Assembly: GCA_021292165.1 (NCBI GenBank)
Contig: JAHFWL010001001.1
Location: 992,001-1,056,000, forward strand
Reading direction: 5' to 3'
Length of the DNA stretch: 64,000 nt
DNA from: Shinisaurus crocodilurus
Taxonomy: Eukaryota; Chordata; Lepidosauria; Squamata; Shinisauridae
Each line of letters begins with the position of its first letter. Position 1 is the stretch's first letter. The notes under the pieces were generated by a model, which ran no database searches, was not told the origin of the DNA, and saw nothing but the letters and a program-made list of their open reading frames with translations. Shown here one piece after another: positions 1-10,267 of this stretch. Position numbers and translations under genes: made by a program.

Positions 1-237
1 TTATAGGGATTGGTAGTATTCTCAAGCCTGGGTATATGCCATAGTTCCACGAGAGTTCAGATTATTGCGCACTGGACACAGAATTCTGTTTCCTGAGAAT
101 TTCATTTATTTTTAAAGAGTAGGTTTCTAGTACTTATGACAGACATTGGGAGCTGGTGGGGCTAGAATCAGAAACTCACAGGTATGTGAGTTGCTGCCAC
201 ATGCAGAGAACCACTAAAGCCAGAGGTCAGGGTGGAC

Positions 238-401
238 CAGGGCCGGTGCAAGGCAGTTTGGTGCCCTAGGCAAGATCAGATATTTAGCGCCCCCCCTTCT
301 CACTTGAGTCCTCCCTCCCTCCAGCCCTATGCTCCTGGCGTCCCCTTTAGCCCAGCGCCCTAGGCAGCCGCCTAGTTGGCCTAATGGTAGCACCGGCCCT
401 G
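238..401. mobile_element. hAT-like MITE (CAGGGCCGGTGC termini)
   Basis: The element starts CAGGGCCGGTGC and ends in its reverse complement GCACCGGCCCTG. It is flanked by an exact 8-bp duplication, gggtggac (230-237 and 402-409). It is 164 bp long and has no coding capacity. An 8-bp target duplication with CAGGG-type termini is typical of the hAT superfamily, so it was probably moved in trans by a hAT transposase encoded elsewhere. Confidence 0.8.
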
Positions 402-762
402 GGGTGGACATAAGTTGCCTTATCCCAAGTCAGATCCTTGGTGCATCTAGCTCAGGTATTCTCCATACTGATAGGCAACCGCTCTCCAGGTTTTTGGACA
501 GGAATTCACAAATATCTTCATAAACAGGATGGAAAGAACTTCAGATTTTTTTAAAATTTTTTTTTTTTTTAAATCAAACATGGGGAAAGCATAACTGGTA
601 AATCAGTCTATTGGAGATAGCCGCAATGGACTCAAATGAGTCCAGATTTCTCTTGAGTCCACCCCTTTTCCACAACAGACCAGCTTCTCCAGGTTGCGTG
701 GAGTCCTCAGGGCTTGCAGATAGATTTTTTAGTTTGCATATTTCTGCACAAACTTAGCCAGC
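402..762. other. No recognisable gene or repeat
   Basis: This AT-rich stretch has short T-runs near 545-570. I see no exon, RNA gene or family signature. Confidence 0.4.
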
Positions 763-1010
763 AAAAAAAAAAAAAAAAAAAATGCAATTCTTAAAAAAAA
801 AAAAATTGCCGAAAATGTGCAAATCCCCCCACAGAAACATGCCTTTTGGGCCTATTTGCACAAATGCATTCACACAAATGAGAATTTGTGCAAATACATG
901 CAAACACGTCTGTGAAAATTCCGAGTCCGTCAGTGGGCGGACAACGGAGCAAAAGCCACCTGAAAATCTGTAAAACGTGTACAGATCAACTTTTGCTCCC
1001 TTCATGCATC
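763..1010. repeat. A-tract and 'tgtgcaaat' low-complexity dispersed repeat
   Basis: A 20-base A-run (763-782) is followed by AT-rich sequence with repeated variants of 'tgtgcaaat' and 'caaatgcatt'. It resembles the dispersed repeats near 15.0, 51.1 and 63.8 kb. Open frames here are low-complexity artefacts. Confidence 0.4.
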
Positions 1011-1342
1011 CCAGGTGTTTCCATTCCAGAGGATAGGCCCAATCTGACTTTTATTTTTATTTTTTTAAAAAAAAAATACTCCTATAAGCTCCCCTTTTAA
1101 TCACACCATTCTAAAAAGGAAAGGAAAAGAAAAATAGAGTGCAATCCCATATAAGTGTAGATGTAGACCTTTGGCTGCAAATACACTTCTTGCTATTGAC
1201 CTGGGAGTATCCTCCGTACTGAGTTTCATCCATTCCTGACTACCGCCTTCTCTGTAAGGCACTCTCGGTTTCTCTGCCCATATTCTGTGCTGCATTATCT
1301 CAGTATAGCCCTGCAGGTGGCATAGCAAGCCCTGAGATCTCG

Positions 1343-1376
<34 letters not shown>

Positions 1377-1407
1377 CGTAGTAGCAGCAGTAGCAGCAGC
1401 AGCAGCA
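1343..1407. repeat. (AAGC)n and (CAG/TAG)n microsatellites
   Basis: About eight copies of the tetranucleotide (1343-1374) are followed directly by an imperfect CAG/TAG trinucleotide tract (1378-1407). Confidence 0.9.
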
Positions 1408-1489
1408 AGGAATCCACTCCAGATCTCATGCAATAGACCTGGAGGAATCCTTCTGCTTCTATAGGTATTCCAGACTCATTCCTGGCATT

Positions 1490-1870
1490 TCATTTCATTT
1501 ATTACAGTTCTATACCACCCAATAGGCAAAGTTCTCTGGCCAGTTTACAAAGATTAAAGACCTTAAAAATAAAATATTGTGTGTGTGTGTGTGTGTGTGT
1601 ATGTTTAAACCTTTTACATACAGTCATATAAACAGACCACACACACACACACACACACACACTTTTAACAATCAACAATAAGACACCCCGATTAAAAAAC
1701 CTGTCATATGATGCCAAATGCCTGAGAGTCTTAACCTGGCACCGAAAATATGACAACGTTGGTGCCAGGTGGGCCTCGTCAGGGAGATCGTCCCACAATC
1801 AGGGTGCCACCACTGAGACGGCCCTCTTCCTTGTTGCCACTTTCCGAGCCACCCTCGGAGGGCATACTTT
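1490..1870 (-). mobile_element. L2-type LINE 3' end with ORF2 C-terminal remnant
   Basis: On the minus strand a decayed frame reads RAVSVVAP, then WDDLPDEAHLAP and SYFRCQVKTLRHLASYD. This is the tail typical of L2-type LINE ORF2 proteins (family pattern 'a-PxLWNxLP ... FkxxLKTxLF'). It then runs into an AT-rich 3' UTR and a 'tataccacccaatagg...' end near 1500, seen here as its + strand complement. The unit is interrupted by a (GT)n tract at 1579-1600 and a (CA)n tract at 1638-1662. It is 5' truncated and non-functional. Related minus-strand copies lie at 18310-18690 and 43785-43890. The exact subfamily is not resolved. Confidence 0.65.
1579..1662. repeat. (GT)n followed by (CA)n, inverted microsatellite pair
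   Basis: A GT tract (1579-1600) and a CA tract (1638-1662) are separated by about 37 bp. They are complementary and could pair as a hairpin. Confidence 0.9.
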
Positions 1871-2083
1871 TTATTGAATGTGTTTCATTGACGGGGTTAC
1901 AGTGAACCCCAGTGGGCTATCCTTTCCTCAATTTCTGATGCTCAGGTTGTGAGTGTCATCGCTTATGTAGCCCAAAGGATCACCACCCATGCATAAGAGA
2001 GAAGTAACAGCAGGCTTGGTGCAGGGAGCCCCAAGGTTTGCAGAAGTACAAAAAATAACTTTTGGGGCAGGGGAAAAAACCTA

Positions 2084-2109
2084 AGTGTGTGTGTGTGTGT
2101 GGGGGGGGG
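2084..2109. repeat. (GT)n plus G-run
   Basis: A short GT dinucleotide tract is followed by nine Gs. Confidence 0.85.
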
Positions 2110-2364
2110 AACTGCCCAAAACAGCCCAATATGCCCATGGGATGCTTAGTGTTGGGATGGGAGAATGGAATGGATTGGCCAGAATCCTGAACATCAGCAG
2201 CACTCCACACTGCAACCTTTTGTTGCAGGTTCCACTTGTCCATCCAATTCTCTGCCATGAAGGCAGGGCCATCCCTTGCCTCTGTTCACAGATCAACCCA
2301 CCAAACTCAGTGTTAGGGGGGTGGCCAATCCACCAGGACCCAACCCGCCTCTCTGGCTCGGCAG

Positions 2365-2736
2365 ATGCCACTGCTGTGCCTGCTGGAGCCAGGCCAAAAG
2401 CAGGCAGGTGCTGCATCGCTTGCCGGACTTCTGGTTCACCGGTGGGCCGCTCTTTACAAAGGAAATGCCTTAAGATATGTCCAAAGCCGCCGTAATTTGT
2501 ACACATTATGCAAATTGTGGCAGCTTTTGGCATGTCTTTCTTAGGGCCTTTTCTGTGTAAACAGTGGCCCTCCAGCAACCCAGAAGTCGCCTCCCTGGCT
2601 CGACTCGGGAGAACGCGAGTCAGCGCCAGAGAAGAGGTAAGCAGGACAGAGTTCTGGGGGTGGAGTCCAGCCAGTCAGCTGGATTTCCACCCCCCAGACA
2701 AAATCTTCACATATCCCTGCTCAGTGCATAGTGTGT
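2365..2736. repeat. Foldback dispersed repeat, family D, copy 1
   Basis: This copy matches the stretches at 39546-39917 and 63375-63712. Shared blocks include 'gcttgccggacttctgg', 'aaatgccttaagatat', 'gtaaacagtggcc', 'ggctcgactcgggagaacg' and a terminal 'cacatccct'. The centre is an imperfect palindrome: 'gggccgctctttacaaagg' near 2444 pairs with 'tgtgtaaacagtggccc' near 2555. It is non-coding and its family name is unknown to me. Confidence 0.65.
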
Positions 2737-2796
2737 AGTATGTGTGTCATAAACAGAGATCTGGAGCACTGCAGAAATGAGATATTGATAGTAGGA

Positions 2797-2992
2797 AGGA
2801 ACACAGGAAGCTGCCTTACACTGAGTCAGACCCTTGGTCCATCTAGCCCAGTATTGTTGACAGTGACTAACAGTGGCTCTCCCAAGGTTTCAGGCCAGAT
2901 TCTTTCTTAGCCATACCTGGCGAAGCCAGGGATTGAACCTGGGACCTTCTGAATGCAGTGCATGTGCTCTACTACTGAGCCATGGCTGTACA
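2797..2992 (-). mobile_element. tRNA-derived SINE (second family), minus strand
   Basis: Read on the minus strand, this has a tRNA-like head ('agctcagtagtagagca', 'ggttcaatccc' B-box) followed by a body ending 'gatggaccaagggtctgactcag' and 'ggcagcttcc'. The same unit recurs at 3730-3905 (+), 26704-26885 (-), 47982-48160 (-) and 56250-56462 (-). The A- and B-box-like motifs identify a polymerase III SINE head, not a working tRNA gene. Confidence 0.7.
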
Positions 2993-3317
2993 AATCTTGT
3001 TACACAGATTTGTGGTAAAAAATGATCATATGGTTCACTGGCCATATCTTTACCACTTGGGGGCTCCAAGAGGCTCACAGCAACTGGATCAGGAGAGCGA
3101 CGTTAGTGACCCACGGACTGGTCCTACAAGGTTGGAAGTTTCCATATTCACCTTGGATTGACACATGGTCTGAAGAACTTCCAAATTTTGCACTGCAAGA
3201 GCCTTTTGAGGTTATAGCAATTATGGTGTAACGGTCAAGACTATGAAGAGCCAAGCTCAAATCCCTGATCTAATGGGACAAACTCTTTAAAAATAAAATA
3301 GCTCTATGAGGTCTGAA

Positions 3318-3700
3318 CATAGAATCATAGAATCATAGAATCATAGAAAAGTAGAGTTGGAAGGGGCCTACAAGGCCATCGAGTCCAACCCTCTGCTCAA
3401 TGCAGGAATCCAGGTCAAAGCATACCTGACAGATGGCCATCCAGCTGCACCTTGAATGCCTCCAGATTGGGAGAGCCCACCACCTTCCTAGGTAGTTGGT
3501 TCCATTGTCTTATTGCTCTGACAGTCAGGAAATTTTTTCCTGATGTTTAGGTGGAATCTGGCTTCCTGTAACTTGAGCCCATTCTTCCGTGTCCTGCAAA
3601 CTGGGATGATCGAGAAGAGATCCTGGCCCTCCTCTGTGTGACAACCCTTCAAATACTGGAAGTACATATAAGTCAAGGCTTGCTGTCCTCTCTCCAACAC
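3318..3700 (-). mobile_element. CR1 LINE 3' end, minus strand
   Basis: The copy begins on + with an (atagaatc)n array, the reverse complement of the CR1 3'-terminal microsatellite. The diagnostic 'ccatcgagtccaaccctctg' and 'caatgcaggaatccaggtc' follow. The minus-strand frame reads SLEAFKVQLDGHLSGML and upstream NIRKKFPD, the C-terminus of CR1 ORF2, with frame breaks. It is a 5'-truncated dead copy. Confidence 0.85.
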
Positions 3701-3729
3701 ACATGTTCATTGTATCCCAATGAAGGCAG

Positions 3730-3905
3730 GTGCTGTATCTCAGTAGGACACATGCTTTCCATGCAGAAGGCTCATGGTTCAACTCCTGGCCATCTCCAGG
3801 TAGGGCTGGGAAAGATGCCTGTCTGAAATCCTGCTGGCATTAGGTGTCGATACTGAGCTAGGTGGACCAATGATCTGATTTCGTATAAAGCTCTTTGCTA
3901 TGCTC
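3730..3905 (+). mobile_element. tRNA-derived SINE (second family), plus strand
   Basis: The tRNA-like head 'tgctgtatctcagtagga' has an A-box-like motif, and 'ggttcaactcctgg' is a degenerate B-box. The body is 'tctccaggtagggctgggaaagat' and the tail 'ctgagctaggtggaccaatg'. It lies directly behind a CR1 tail. Confidence 0.7.
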
Positions 3906-3928
3906 TTCTTCCAATAATTGCCTAACTT

Positions 3929-4016
3929 GTAGGGATGGGTCTAGAGATTCGCTTAATTTTCTTCTTAATGTGGACAAGCGAGAGAAATCAAAACTGATAG
4001 GTTCATCCATCCCTAT
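3929..4016. repeat. Small AGGGATGG...CCATCCCT element
   Basis: About 88 bp bounded by inverted 'tagggatgg' and 'ccatcccta', with AT-rich content. I see no target duplication. It shares termini with other 'gggatg' repeats in the window. Confidence 0.4.
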
Positions 4017-5072
4017 GCCTAAGTGGCTATTTTTTTACCCAAAGGATATCCAAGAGGAATGACAGACACTTCAGATATGGTACATCAATGCTTTGTGTTA
4101 TTCATTTTCCCTCTCACCTTCCCGCTCCTCTTCCTCCTTGGCTGTGTTTGTCTCAATAAGTATGAATCCATAAATAAATGCCTTAATAAACCAACATTTA
4201 AAACATATGCAGGAAAGCACTCATCTAAAATAGCATCCCTTGAAATACAGAGGCCTTTTCCTGCCCAATGTCCCCCAATCTCTTTCTTACCTGCCAAGGT
4301 TTGTCAGTGAGCATCAGTGAAGAGAAGTGTCACTGGTTCTGGGCCTAGCAATGGAGCTTCAGAGTCAAAACATTTGCTTTTCTCCCTGAGCGATGCTGAG
4401 GCTACTAATTAGGTGCACTTCCCTTCCCTTTCTCTACCTCTGGAATGCTGTTCATTGACTTGTTGATTCTTACCCTGTCATTCCACCCTTTGCCCCTTCC
4501 TTTGTATTTGCTTTGTTGCTTGTTTTGGTGAGCAGATGCTGGATGTCAAGCCTACTTGCTGGCTGTCACTCCTGAGTATGGAAGGGAGATGAACAGTCCC
4601 AAGCGGTCTCTGGAGAGCAGAGAAAGTGAGGATGATGAAGGAGCTCTGTCGACAAGGAGAGATAAGAGGCAATGATAGAAAAGTGAATGGGTGTGGTCGG
4701 TGGTGACACCGAAAATCCAGGTTGGCTTGCATCTTCCTGCTGGACCATAGCCCCACCTACCTTTGTGCCTCAATTGACTACATTTTAATTTCCCAGTTAG
4801 CATTTCTTAGTTGTATTCCAACCTCCATGATCCCCAGCAGAAAAACGCTGGTGGTGTCACTTCACTACCAACATCTTCTTAGGTTACAAACAGTTGAAGG
4901 CAGTAGAGGAGAGGTCTGTGTTTAGGGTGGTGTGTTTAGGGTGGTGGTCTGGTATTTTGGGTGCTGGCCACTCAAATATTGCCCAAAAGAGAAAATGAAT
5001 CACAAAAGGGGACAGAAAAAGGTCACCAACATGCATAAATTTTGTGCAAACTAATTTATTGTATTATATCTA
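4017..5072. other. No recognisable gene or repeat
   Basis: About 1 kb with no family signature I can recognise and no open frame with exon-like flanks. It is mildly pyrimidine-rich around 4090-4140 and 4420-4510. Confidence 0.35.
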
Positions 5073-5123
5073 CTTTCCTGCATTGAGCAGGGGGTTGGAC
5101 TCGATAGCCTTGTAGGCTCCTTC
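5073..5123 (+). mobile_element. CR1 LINE 3' tip
   Basis: This short fragment contains 'ctgcattgagcagggggttgg' type sequence and 'actcgatagccttgtaggc'. It is cut short by the adjoining SINE. Confidence 0.75.
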
Positions 5124-5358
5124 TATTTATTATATTTATATCCTGCCTGTTTTCCTTCAAGAGACCTAAGGCAGCTTACATAATCCTCCTCCTCCTCCTC
5201 TCCATTTTATCCTCACAGCAACCCTGCGAGGTAAGTTGAGCTGAGAGTCAGTGACTGGCCCAAAGTCACCCAGTGAGCTTTGTGGCCAAGTGGAGACTAG
5301 AATCTGGGTCTCCCAAGTCCCAGTTCAAAACTCGAACCACTGTGTCACACTGGCTCGC
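5124..5358 (-). mobile_element. Sauria-SINE-like tRNA SINE, minus strand
   Basis: In reverse complement this reads 'gccagtgtgacacagtgg' (A-box region), 'tgggtgactttgggccagtcac', 'taccTCGCAGGGTTG' and an AT-rich 'ggatataaatataataaata' tail. The whole unit recurs eight more times in the window. Family knowledge: Sauria SINEs are polymerase III SINEs widespread in squamates. Confidence 0.75.
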
Positions 5359-5638
5359 AATTTGTAGGTATAAAGGCACATTTTGAAATGACTGCTCTCA
5401 TTTAAATTGAAATGCGATCCATCTCACATAGTGGAGAGGGCTGTGACAAGGTGACCATTGCGTCTGCATGTTCAGTCCAGGTGCCAAGTTTTGGTGGACA
5501 ACTTCAAGCCCCCTGCTGCTCTCCTTTCTTACGGTTCTGATGGTCCTTCCACTCTAAACCAGATTTGGACTGGGCAGTCCTTCAAGGAGAGGATGTCTTC
5601 AGATAAAAGACAGTCCTCTGACAGGCCTTCGGTTAGAG

Positions 5639-5774
5639 CAGGGCTCTCCAACCTTGGGTCCCCAGATGTTGCTGGCCTACAGCTCCCAGCATACCCAGCC
5701 AGGATGGCTAATGGCAAGGGATGCTGGGAGCTGTAGTCCAGCAACATCTGGGGGCCCAAGGTTGGAGAGCCCTG
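5639..5774. mobile_element. hAT-like palindromic MITE (CAGGGCTCTCC family), copy 1
   Basis: The termini are CAGGGCTCTCC and GGAGAGCCCTG and the whole 136 bp is nearly palindromic. Flanking 8-bp duplications are ggttagag (5631-5638) and agttagag (5775-5782), one mismatch apart. Other copies are at 11967, 14142, 20192 and 21678. Confidence 0.85.
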
Positions 5775-5907
5775 AGTTAGAGGATTGCCCTCTGTAAAGT
5801 TGGAACCCTACCTGTGTTGGACAGACATTCAACAACCTTCCCTTGAGGGTTTTCAAGCCTTCAAATGGAATGCTCAAAGGTACTGATTTCTATCCAAGCA
5901 GAGCAAT

Positions 5908-5985
5908 ACGAGGCTCAGGTATCCCTATACTGAACTTGATGGACCAAGGGTCTGACTCAGTTCGAGGCAGCTTCATGGGTTCATA
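5908..5985 (+). mobile_element. Fragment of second-family tRNA SINE
   Basis: Only the 3' body remains: 'tactgaacttgatggaccaa', 'gtctgactcag', 'ggcagcttcatggg'. Confidence 0.6.
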
Positions 5986-6046
5986 GAGCTCTGCTCAGAT
6001 GACCTTTCAGAATTCTCCACCCTATTTGTGGGCAGAGAAATTGGTT

Positions 6047-6080
<34 letters not shown>
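6047..6080. repeat. (GT)n microsatellite
   Basis: About 17 GT units. Confidence 0.95.
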
Positions 6081-6084
<4 letters not shown>

Positions 6085-6545
6085 CAATTTCACCAAATTT
6101 CTCTGGGGGAAGGAGAAATTCTCAAACACTTTCTTGGAGGTGGAGCTCACCATTAGCAGTGGCTGTGTAGCACAGCTTCTGTCTTTTTTCCGCAGGGTTT
6201 TTGCTTTTTTGTGCTCCCACTGCAAGCGGCAACAGCAGGAAATGGGTGGGCAGCCTAGTCACCATTTTGCACCCTTCGCCATGCCCCATACTTCATGTCA
6301 TCCAAGGGCATTGTGTGGTGTGTGCGTTTTCTTCCTATTATACATCTCTCCATTGATCTGCAGCCTCCCAGGCTGCCTGCACTTCCTGATCCAAAAAAGC
6401 CCTCTGGGAGGAATTTCCTCATGCTGTCTTCCCCTGGGCTTTAATTGAAGTGTGTGAAGCTGGGAGGCTACAGGCTACCATAGAGATTATTATGCAATGA
6501 AAGACAGCAGCACACACACACTCACACTCCTTGACCACCCATAAG

Positions 6546-6756
6546 CAGGGGAGGCTGATAACTCCTTTGTCAGTGGGGTCCCTTATCCATAGCATCTTTT
6601 ATTTTGAACTTTATAAGAGCTATCCATGGTGCTCTATGGTGGTGAACCTATTTTGGGGCTAGATTTCAGCACCATGGATAGCTCCTATAAAGCTCAGAAT
6701 AAAACACTGCAACGGATAAGAAGCCCCACTGACATAGGACTCACCTGCCTCCCCTT
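6546..6756. mobile_element. hAT-like foldback MITE (CAGGGGAGGCTG family E), copy 1
   Basis: The termini are CAGGGGAGGCTG and a matching 'caCCTGCCTCCCC' end. The two halves are long inverted repeats ('gagctatccatggtgct' against 'agcaccatggatagctcc'). Target duplications are cccataag (6538-6545) and cccataat (6757-6764). It is 211 bp and non-coding. Related copies are at 17130, 17429, 22453, 36708, 42297 and 55961. Confidence 0.85.
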
Positions 6757-6774
6757 CCCATAATTAAGTTCAGC

Positions 6775-7027
6775 ACAAGAACTTTAATCAATGGGAGAAG
6801 AATGCGTACCCTTCAAAGATTGATTGATGTGTACCTTTGGAAAAATATGTACAAAAATACAGATGGATTTTCATGCAAAAAGAAAAGGGAAAAAAGCTCA
6901 TACTGTAATCCGATATGGACTCGAGGCAGAATGAGCATGGAGATGGAACCTGGAGAACTTCAGCGACCTCACATTTTGCTGATGTACACATCTCTACCAT
7001 GCTTTCTTGATTTCAGCAGCCCAACTT
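6775..7027 (+). repeat. Dispersed repeat family A, 3' half
   Basis: The blocks 'aatgggagaagaatgcgtac', 'atgtgtacctttggaaaaa', 'ttttcatgcaaaa' and 'tggagaacttcagcgacc' recur in the same order at 44999-45382, 53950-54418 and 62240-62755. The 5' half is missing here. Confidence 0.65.
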
Positions 7028-7129
7028 AGGAGGACAATAAGCCTTTCTGTTCTTCTTATTCTTAAACCACTGAAAGTCGGAAACATTTGCTCATCTATTG
7101 CAATTCGCTAGTGATGGACCAACTTACCC

Positions 7130-7345
7130 AGAGCAAATTTGTTATTTATTTGATGAGTAACAAATTAATCGATGTGAGCTTGGACGAGGGATCTCCCTTG
7201 ATACGAACTCTCATTCCATGAGTTTTTGCACGTGTGGAATATCAAGGTGCATCTCAGGAGCTGCAGTTTGGAATCGCGTAGTGCAGCATGGCGTCATGCG
7301 TCGCCACGTTATGCTCCCTTTGGACTGGTTGCTTTCATGTGGGCT
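7130..7345 (+). repeat. Unnamed dispersed repeat, copy 1
   Basis: The blocks 'gatgtgagct', 'atcaaggtgcatct', 'ggagctgcagtttggaatc' and 'agtgcagcatg' reappear in reverse complement, in the same relative order, at 60795-61080. It is non-coding and I cannot name the family. Confidence 0.6.
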
Positions 7346-7869
7346 GCCTGAGTGATGATGTCATGTGATGTTTTGCTCACCATTGCAGATGGCCAGTATG
7401 AAGATGGGAACCAGGGAGTCCACCTCCTCTGCGTGGAGCCATAGCTGAGTGCTTTAAGTAAGTTGTGTGGTCTAGGCAATGGGATGATTGAACATTGGGG
7501 GGGGGATCTGTATACTACTTTACTGTCCAAAGCTCGCAATCAATTCTGAACTTAATAATGAATTTGTAATACATTGATCCAGACTCACTACAAAGGAGCC
7601 ATTACACACGGTCGAGTTTCAATCAACAAGCCAACTATTTATGCAATTTGGTGGCATCAGGAGCATGCAATTCACCAGGTGATCTACCAGTAGAATGCAG
7701 TCTACATGATTCTGCCCACCCATGCCTTATGCTCATTCATTCTTGGGGGAATAGTCTGGGAAGGGCCTGAGATTATGAGGCAAAGCCTTTCAGGGAAGAG
7801 GGACTAAATTCCAGGCAAACATTTATCCAAGCGTTACTCATTTTAGAAATGAAGCCTTAGCCCCCTCAT

Positions 7870-8180
7870 CTCAGCCCCCTTTCTTTTCCCCAGCGAGGGA
7901 CGTCTCCATGTAGAACTCTATGGCTAGATTCAGCCCAGTCTTTAAAGGCAATTCCTCATTGATTAAAACCAGCTGGCCTCCACGGCGGGCAGTTAGAAAG
8001 CCAGATGTCCTGCGCCACAGAATTGATATTTCCTGTCCCATCTGCAAACATTTGACTGTCCACCCATGTCTGGGCATGAGACCTGCTTTCCCTTTGTCTC
8101 CCCGTCGCTCTGCCGTCTCCTGCCTCCTTCCCTGGTGACATCTGAGCTGGGAAAAGTCCCATCAGACTTGTTTGTCACTA
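7870..8180. other. Low-repeat block, possible conserved non-coding sequence
   Basis: No repeat family, microsatellite or exon signature is visible. The segment is balanced in composition and includes 'ctcattgattaaaaccagctggcc' type sequence. That only makes it a candidate for single-copy DNA; nothing in the sequence proves function. Confidence 0.2.
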
Positions 8181-8504
8181 TGACAGCCTTCCGTCCCGGT
8201 TCAAGCATAGGAGCCGAGAGTCGGCCCTCTTACCCCTCCCAATGCTTTCTCTCCCCCCCCACTCCTCCCCTCCCCTCCCCTCTCCAAAGCCACCACGCAT
8301 GCCTTGGCGTGTGTGTGTTGACCTGAGAGTGCTCCCACATTGACCGTCTGGATCTGAATCCACTTACGGGGAGGGGGAGGGATAAAGAGATCGTCTACGC
8401 GTTGTTGCGGCATAAACTGTTTAGTCTTCCCTCTCATCTCCAAAGGCCTGTAATGAGAGAGTGGCCATCCAGACAATCACTTCTGTCTTGCTCTGGACCA
8501 TAAA

Positions 8505-8556
8505 CCTGGGCAAGGTTAGTCTTTTAACATAGCAATTGGTCCTTCAGGTGCATTAT

Positions 8557-8608
<52 letters not shown>

Positions 8609-8710
8609 AACGACAATGACAACGACAACGGTTTCCATTGTTATGGGTGTTAATCTGTTGCTGGGGAAGGTTAATCTTTTAACACGGCAACTGGCCCTTC
8701 AGATGCATGA
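8505..8710. repeat. (AAT)n array flanked by a 50-bp direct duplication
   Basis: Two copies of a roughly 50-bp unit ('aaggttagtcttttaacata' / 'aaggttaatcttttaacacg', then 'gcaactggcccttcag') lie at 8505-8555 and 8661-8710. The first runs straight into an (AAT)n array of about 16 units (8558-8606). Confidence 0.85.
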
Positions 8711-9408
8711 ATATTATTTTTCTTATTATTATTATTTGCAGTTTTTTTTTGTTGTTGGGTGGTGTTTTTTTGGGTTTTGGGACTTTTTTTTTTTTTCTTT
8801 CTAAAATAGGACATTGCTGCATAGATGGTATCAATTATTGCTTTGCAAGCTATAGGGTTTTTTTTGTTTTTTAAAAAAAATCATAATCAATTTCCCTAAC
8901 ATTAGGGTGTCATAATTCATCAATCCCACATTAGGAAGTTGTAATCCATCAACTTGACATGAGAACAGACAGTGGATTATTGGGACCCAGTATAGTTCCT
9001 GCTGTAAATCAGAAGTAGTCGGTAGTGGGCTACATCCAGCTACACCAGCTCCACATTTGGCCCCAATGAATTTTGTTTTCTTTGCAATATGTAATTGAAT
9101 TCAATACTCTTTGAAATGGATGAGCTGGCTGCATTGCTCCGAGGACAGGGCAGTACAGATAGGGGCTGGATGGTCTTTTCTTTCTGGGATGCTTACAGTG
9201 CAACCTGATAAGTATCTGCACCATAAATCCAGGGTCATTTTTTCCCCCTCCTTGCAATAATGCAGGCACCTCTTAGTCATGCCTGACCTTACAGCGTATG
9301 CCAGGGGTGGTGCTAGGTATCGAAAAGATCTGGGGTTCAGGCCGACAGGACAAAACAGAAAAGAAAAGAAAAAGCACAAACTTGCATATGCTAATTTACA
9401 TTAGTTTT

Positions 9409-9412
<4 letters not shown>

Positions 9413-9447
<35 letters not shown>
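9413..9447. repeat. (TC)n microsatellite
   Basis: About 17 units, abutting the GC-rich element that follows. Confidence 0.95.
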
Positions 9448-9449
<2 letters not shown>

Positions 9450-9803
9450 GCCGGTTCGTACGACATGGGAACCGTGGGTGGAGCAGAGGTCCCCTGCGGT
9501 TCCCGTGTCATGCGAACACAGGCCAGGGGCGCCCCTGCGGGACGGCCATGCGCAGGACGCACGCAAAGTGACCATGGGCGGTAGAGGGGTAAGCCCCTAC
9601 TGCGTGTGGCCACCCTGCCGTGCGAACAACGGGCGGCGGTCCCGCGGGGGCTGCACAGGGGCGGCAGCCCAGAGCGGCCAGAGCTGCGGCTGCTCCGGCC
9701 TGTAGGGGCAAACGGCCCCTCTGGGCATCCCTAGCCGCCTGCCCCGTGGACGGCACCGTGGTGCCTCCCCCACTCACCGCCCGGGTCATACGAACCAGCC
9801 CCC
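9448..9803. mobile_element. GC-rich element with inverted ends (GGCCGGTTCGTACGAC)
   Basis: A sharply bounded, CpG-rich block of about 356 bp sits in AT-rich DNA. It starts GGGCCGGTTCGTACGAC and ends GTCATACGAACCAGCCCC, which is the inverted terminus with few mismatches. CT dinucleotide tracts flank both sides, so a target duplication may be hidden in 'ctctctct'. The open frames inside are consequences of high GC, not genes. It is probably a non-autonomous DNA transposon. A small CpG island is the alternative, but the matched ends argue against it. Confidence 0.6.
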
Positions 9804-10095
9804 CCCTCTCTCTCTTGCTGTGTGTGTGTGTCTTTAAAGGACTTTGTCTCCTAAGGGCACCCCATTTGTTTTTTGAAAAAGGATGTATGGACAGGGGAAG
9901 GGGAGGACATTTGATTTCAGAAGAAAGCCTCAGACAGAAAGATTCAAGGGTGGGGGGCAAGAAGGTGAAGCACGTGTGGGCCAAAAGCCAGCTAATCCAG
10001 GGGGATCAGATGCAACAGAGATCCTCAGGGCCCCTGTCCCTTTATTTCTGTCCAAGTGCTCATGGACAGCAGGGTGGTGGGGCAGAGGGCCTCTC

Positions 10096-10155
10096 AGAGA
10101 TTTGGGGCTCCAAATGAGAGATTTGGGGCTCCAAATGAGAGATTTGGGGCTCCAG
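10096..10155. repeat. 21-bp tandem triplication
   Basis: The unit 'agagatttggggctccaaatg' type sequence (21 bp) is repeated nearly three times without change. Confidence 0.9.
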
Positions 10156-10267
10156 CCCTAGTGGGCCACCCCCTAACACTGCCTCTGGTGTATGCTCCAA
10201 TTGTCCATATTTTGGTGCCTCTCCCTGGTAAACCATTGCCCCCTATTTTTGCCTTTGGAGAATGATA

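Noticed and set aside
9298..10117. Long GC-rich frames on both strands
   Set aside because: High GC content reduces stop codons. No domain, no splice context, and the stretch is bounded by transposon-like ends.
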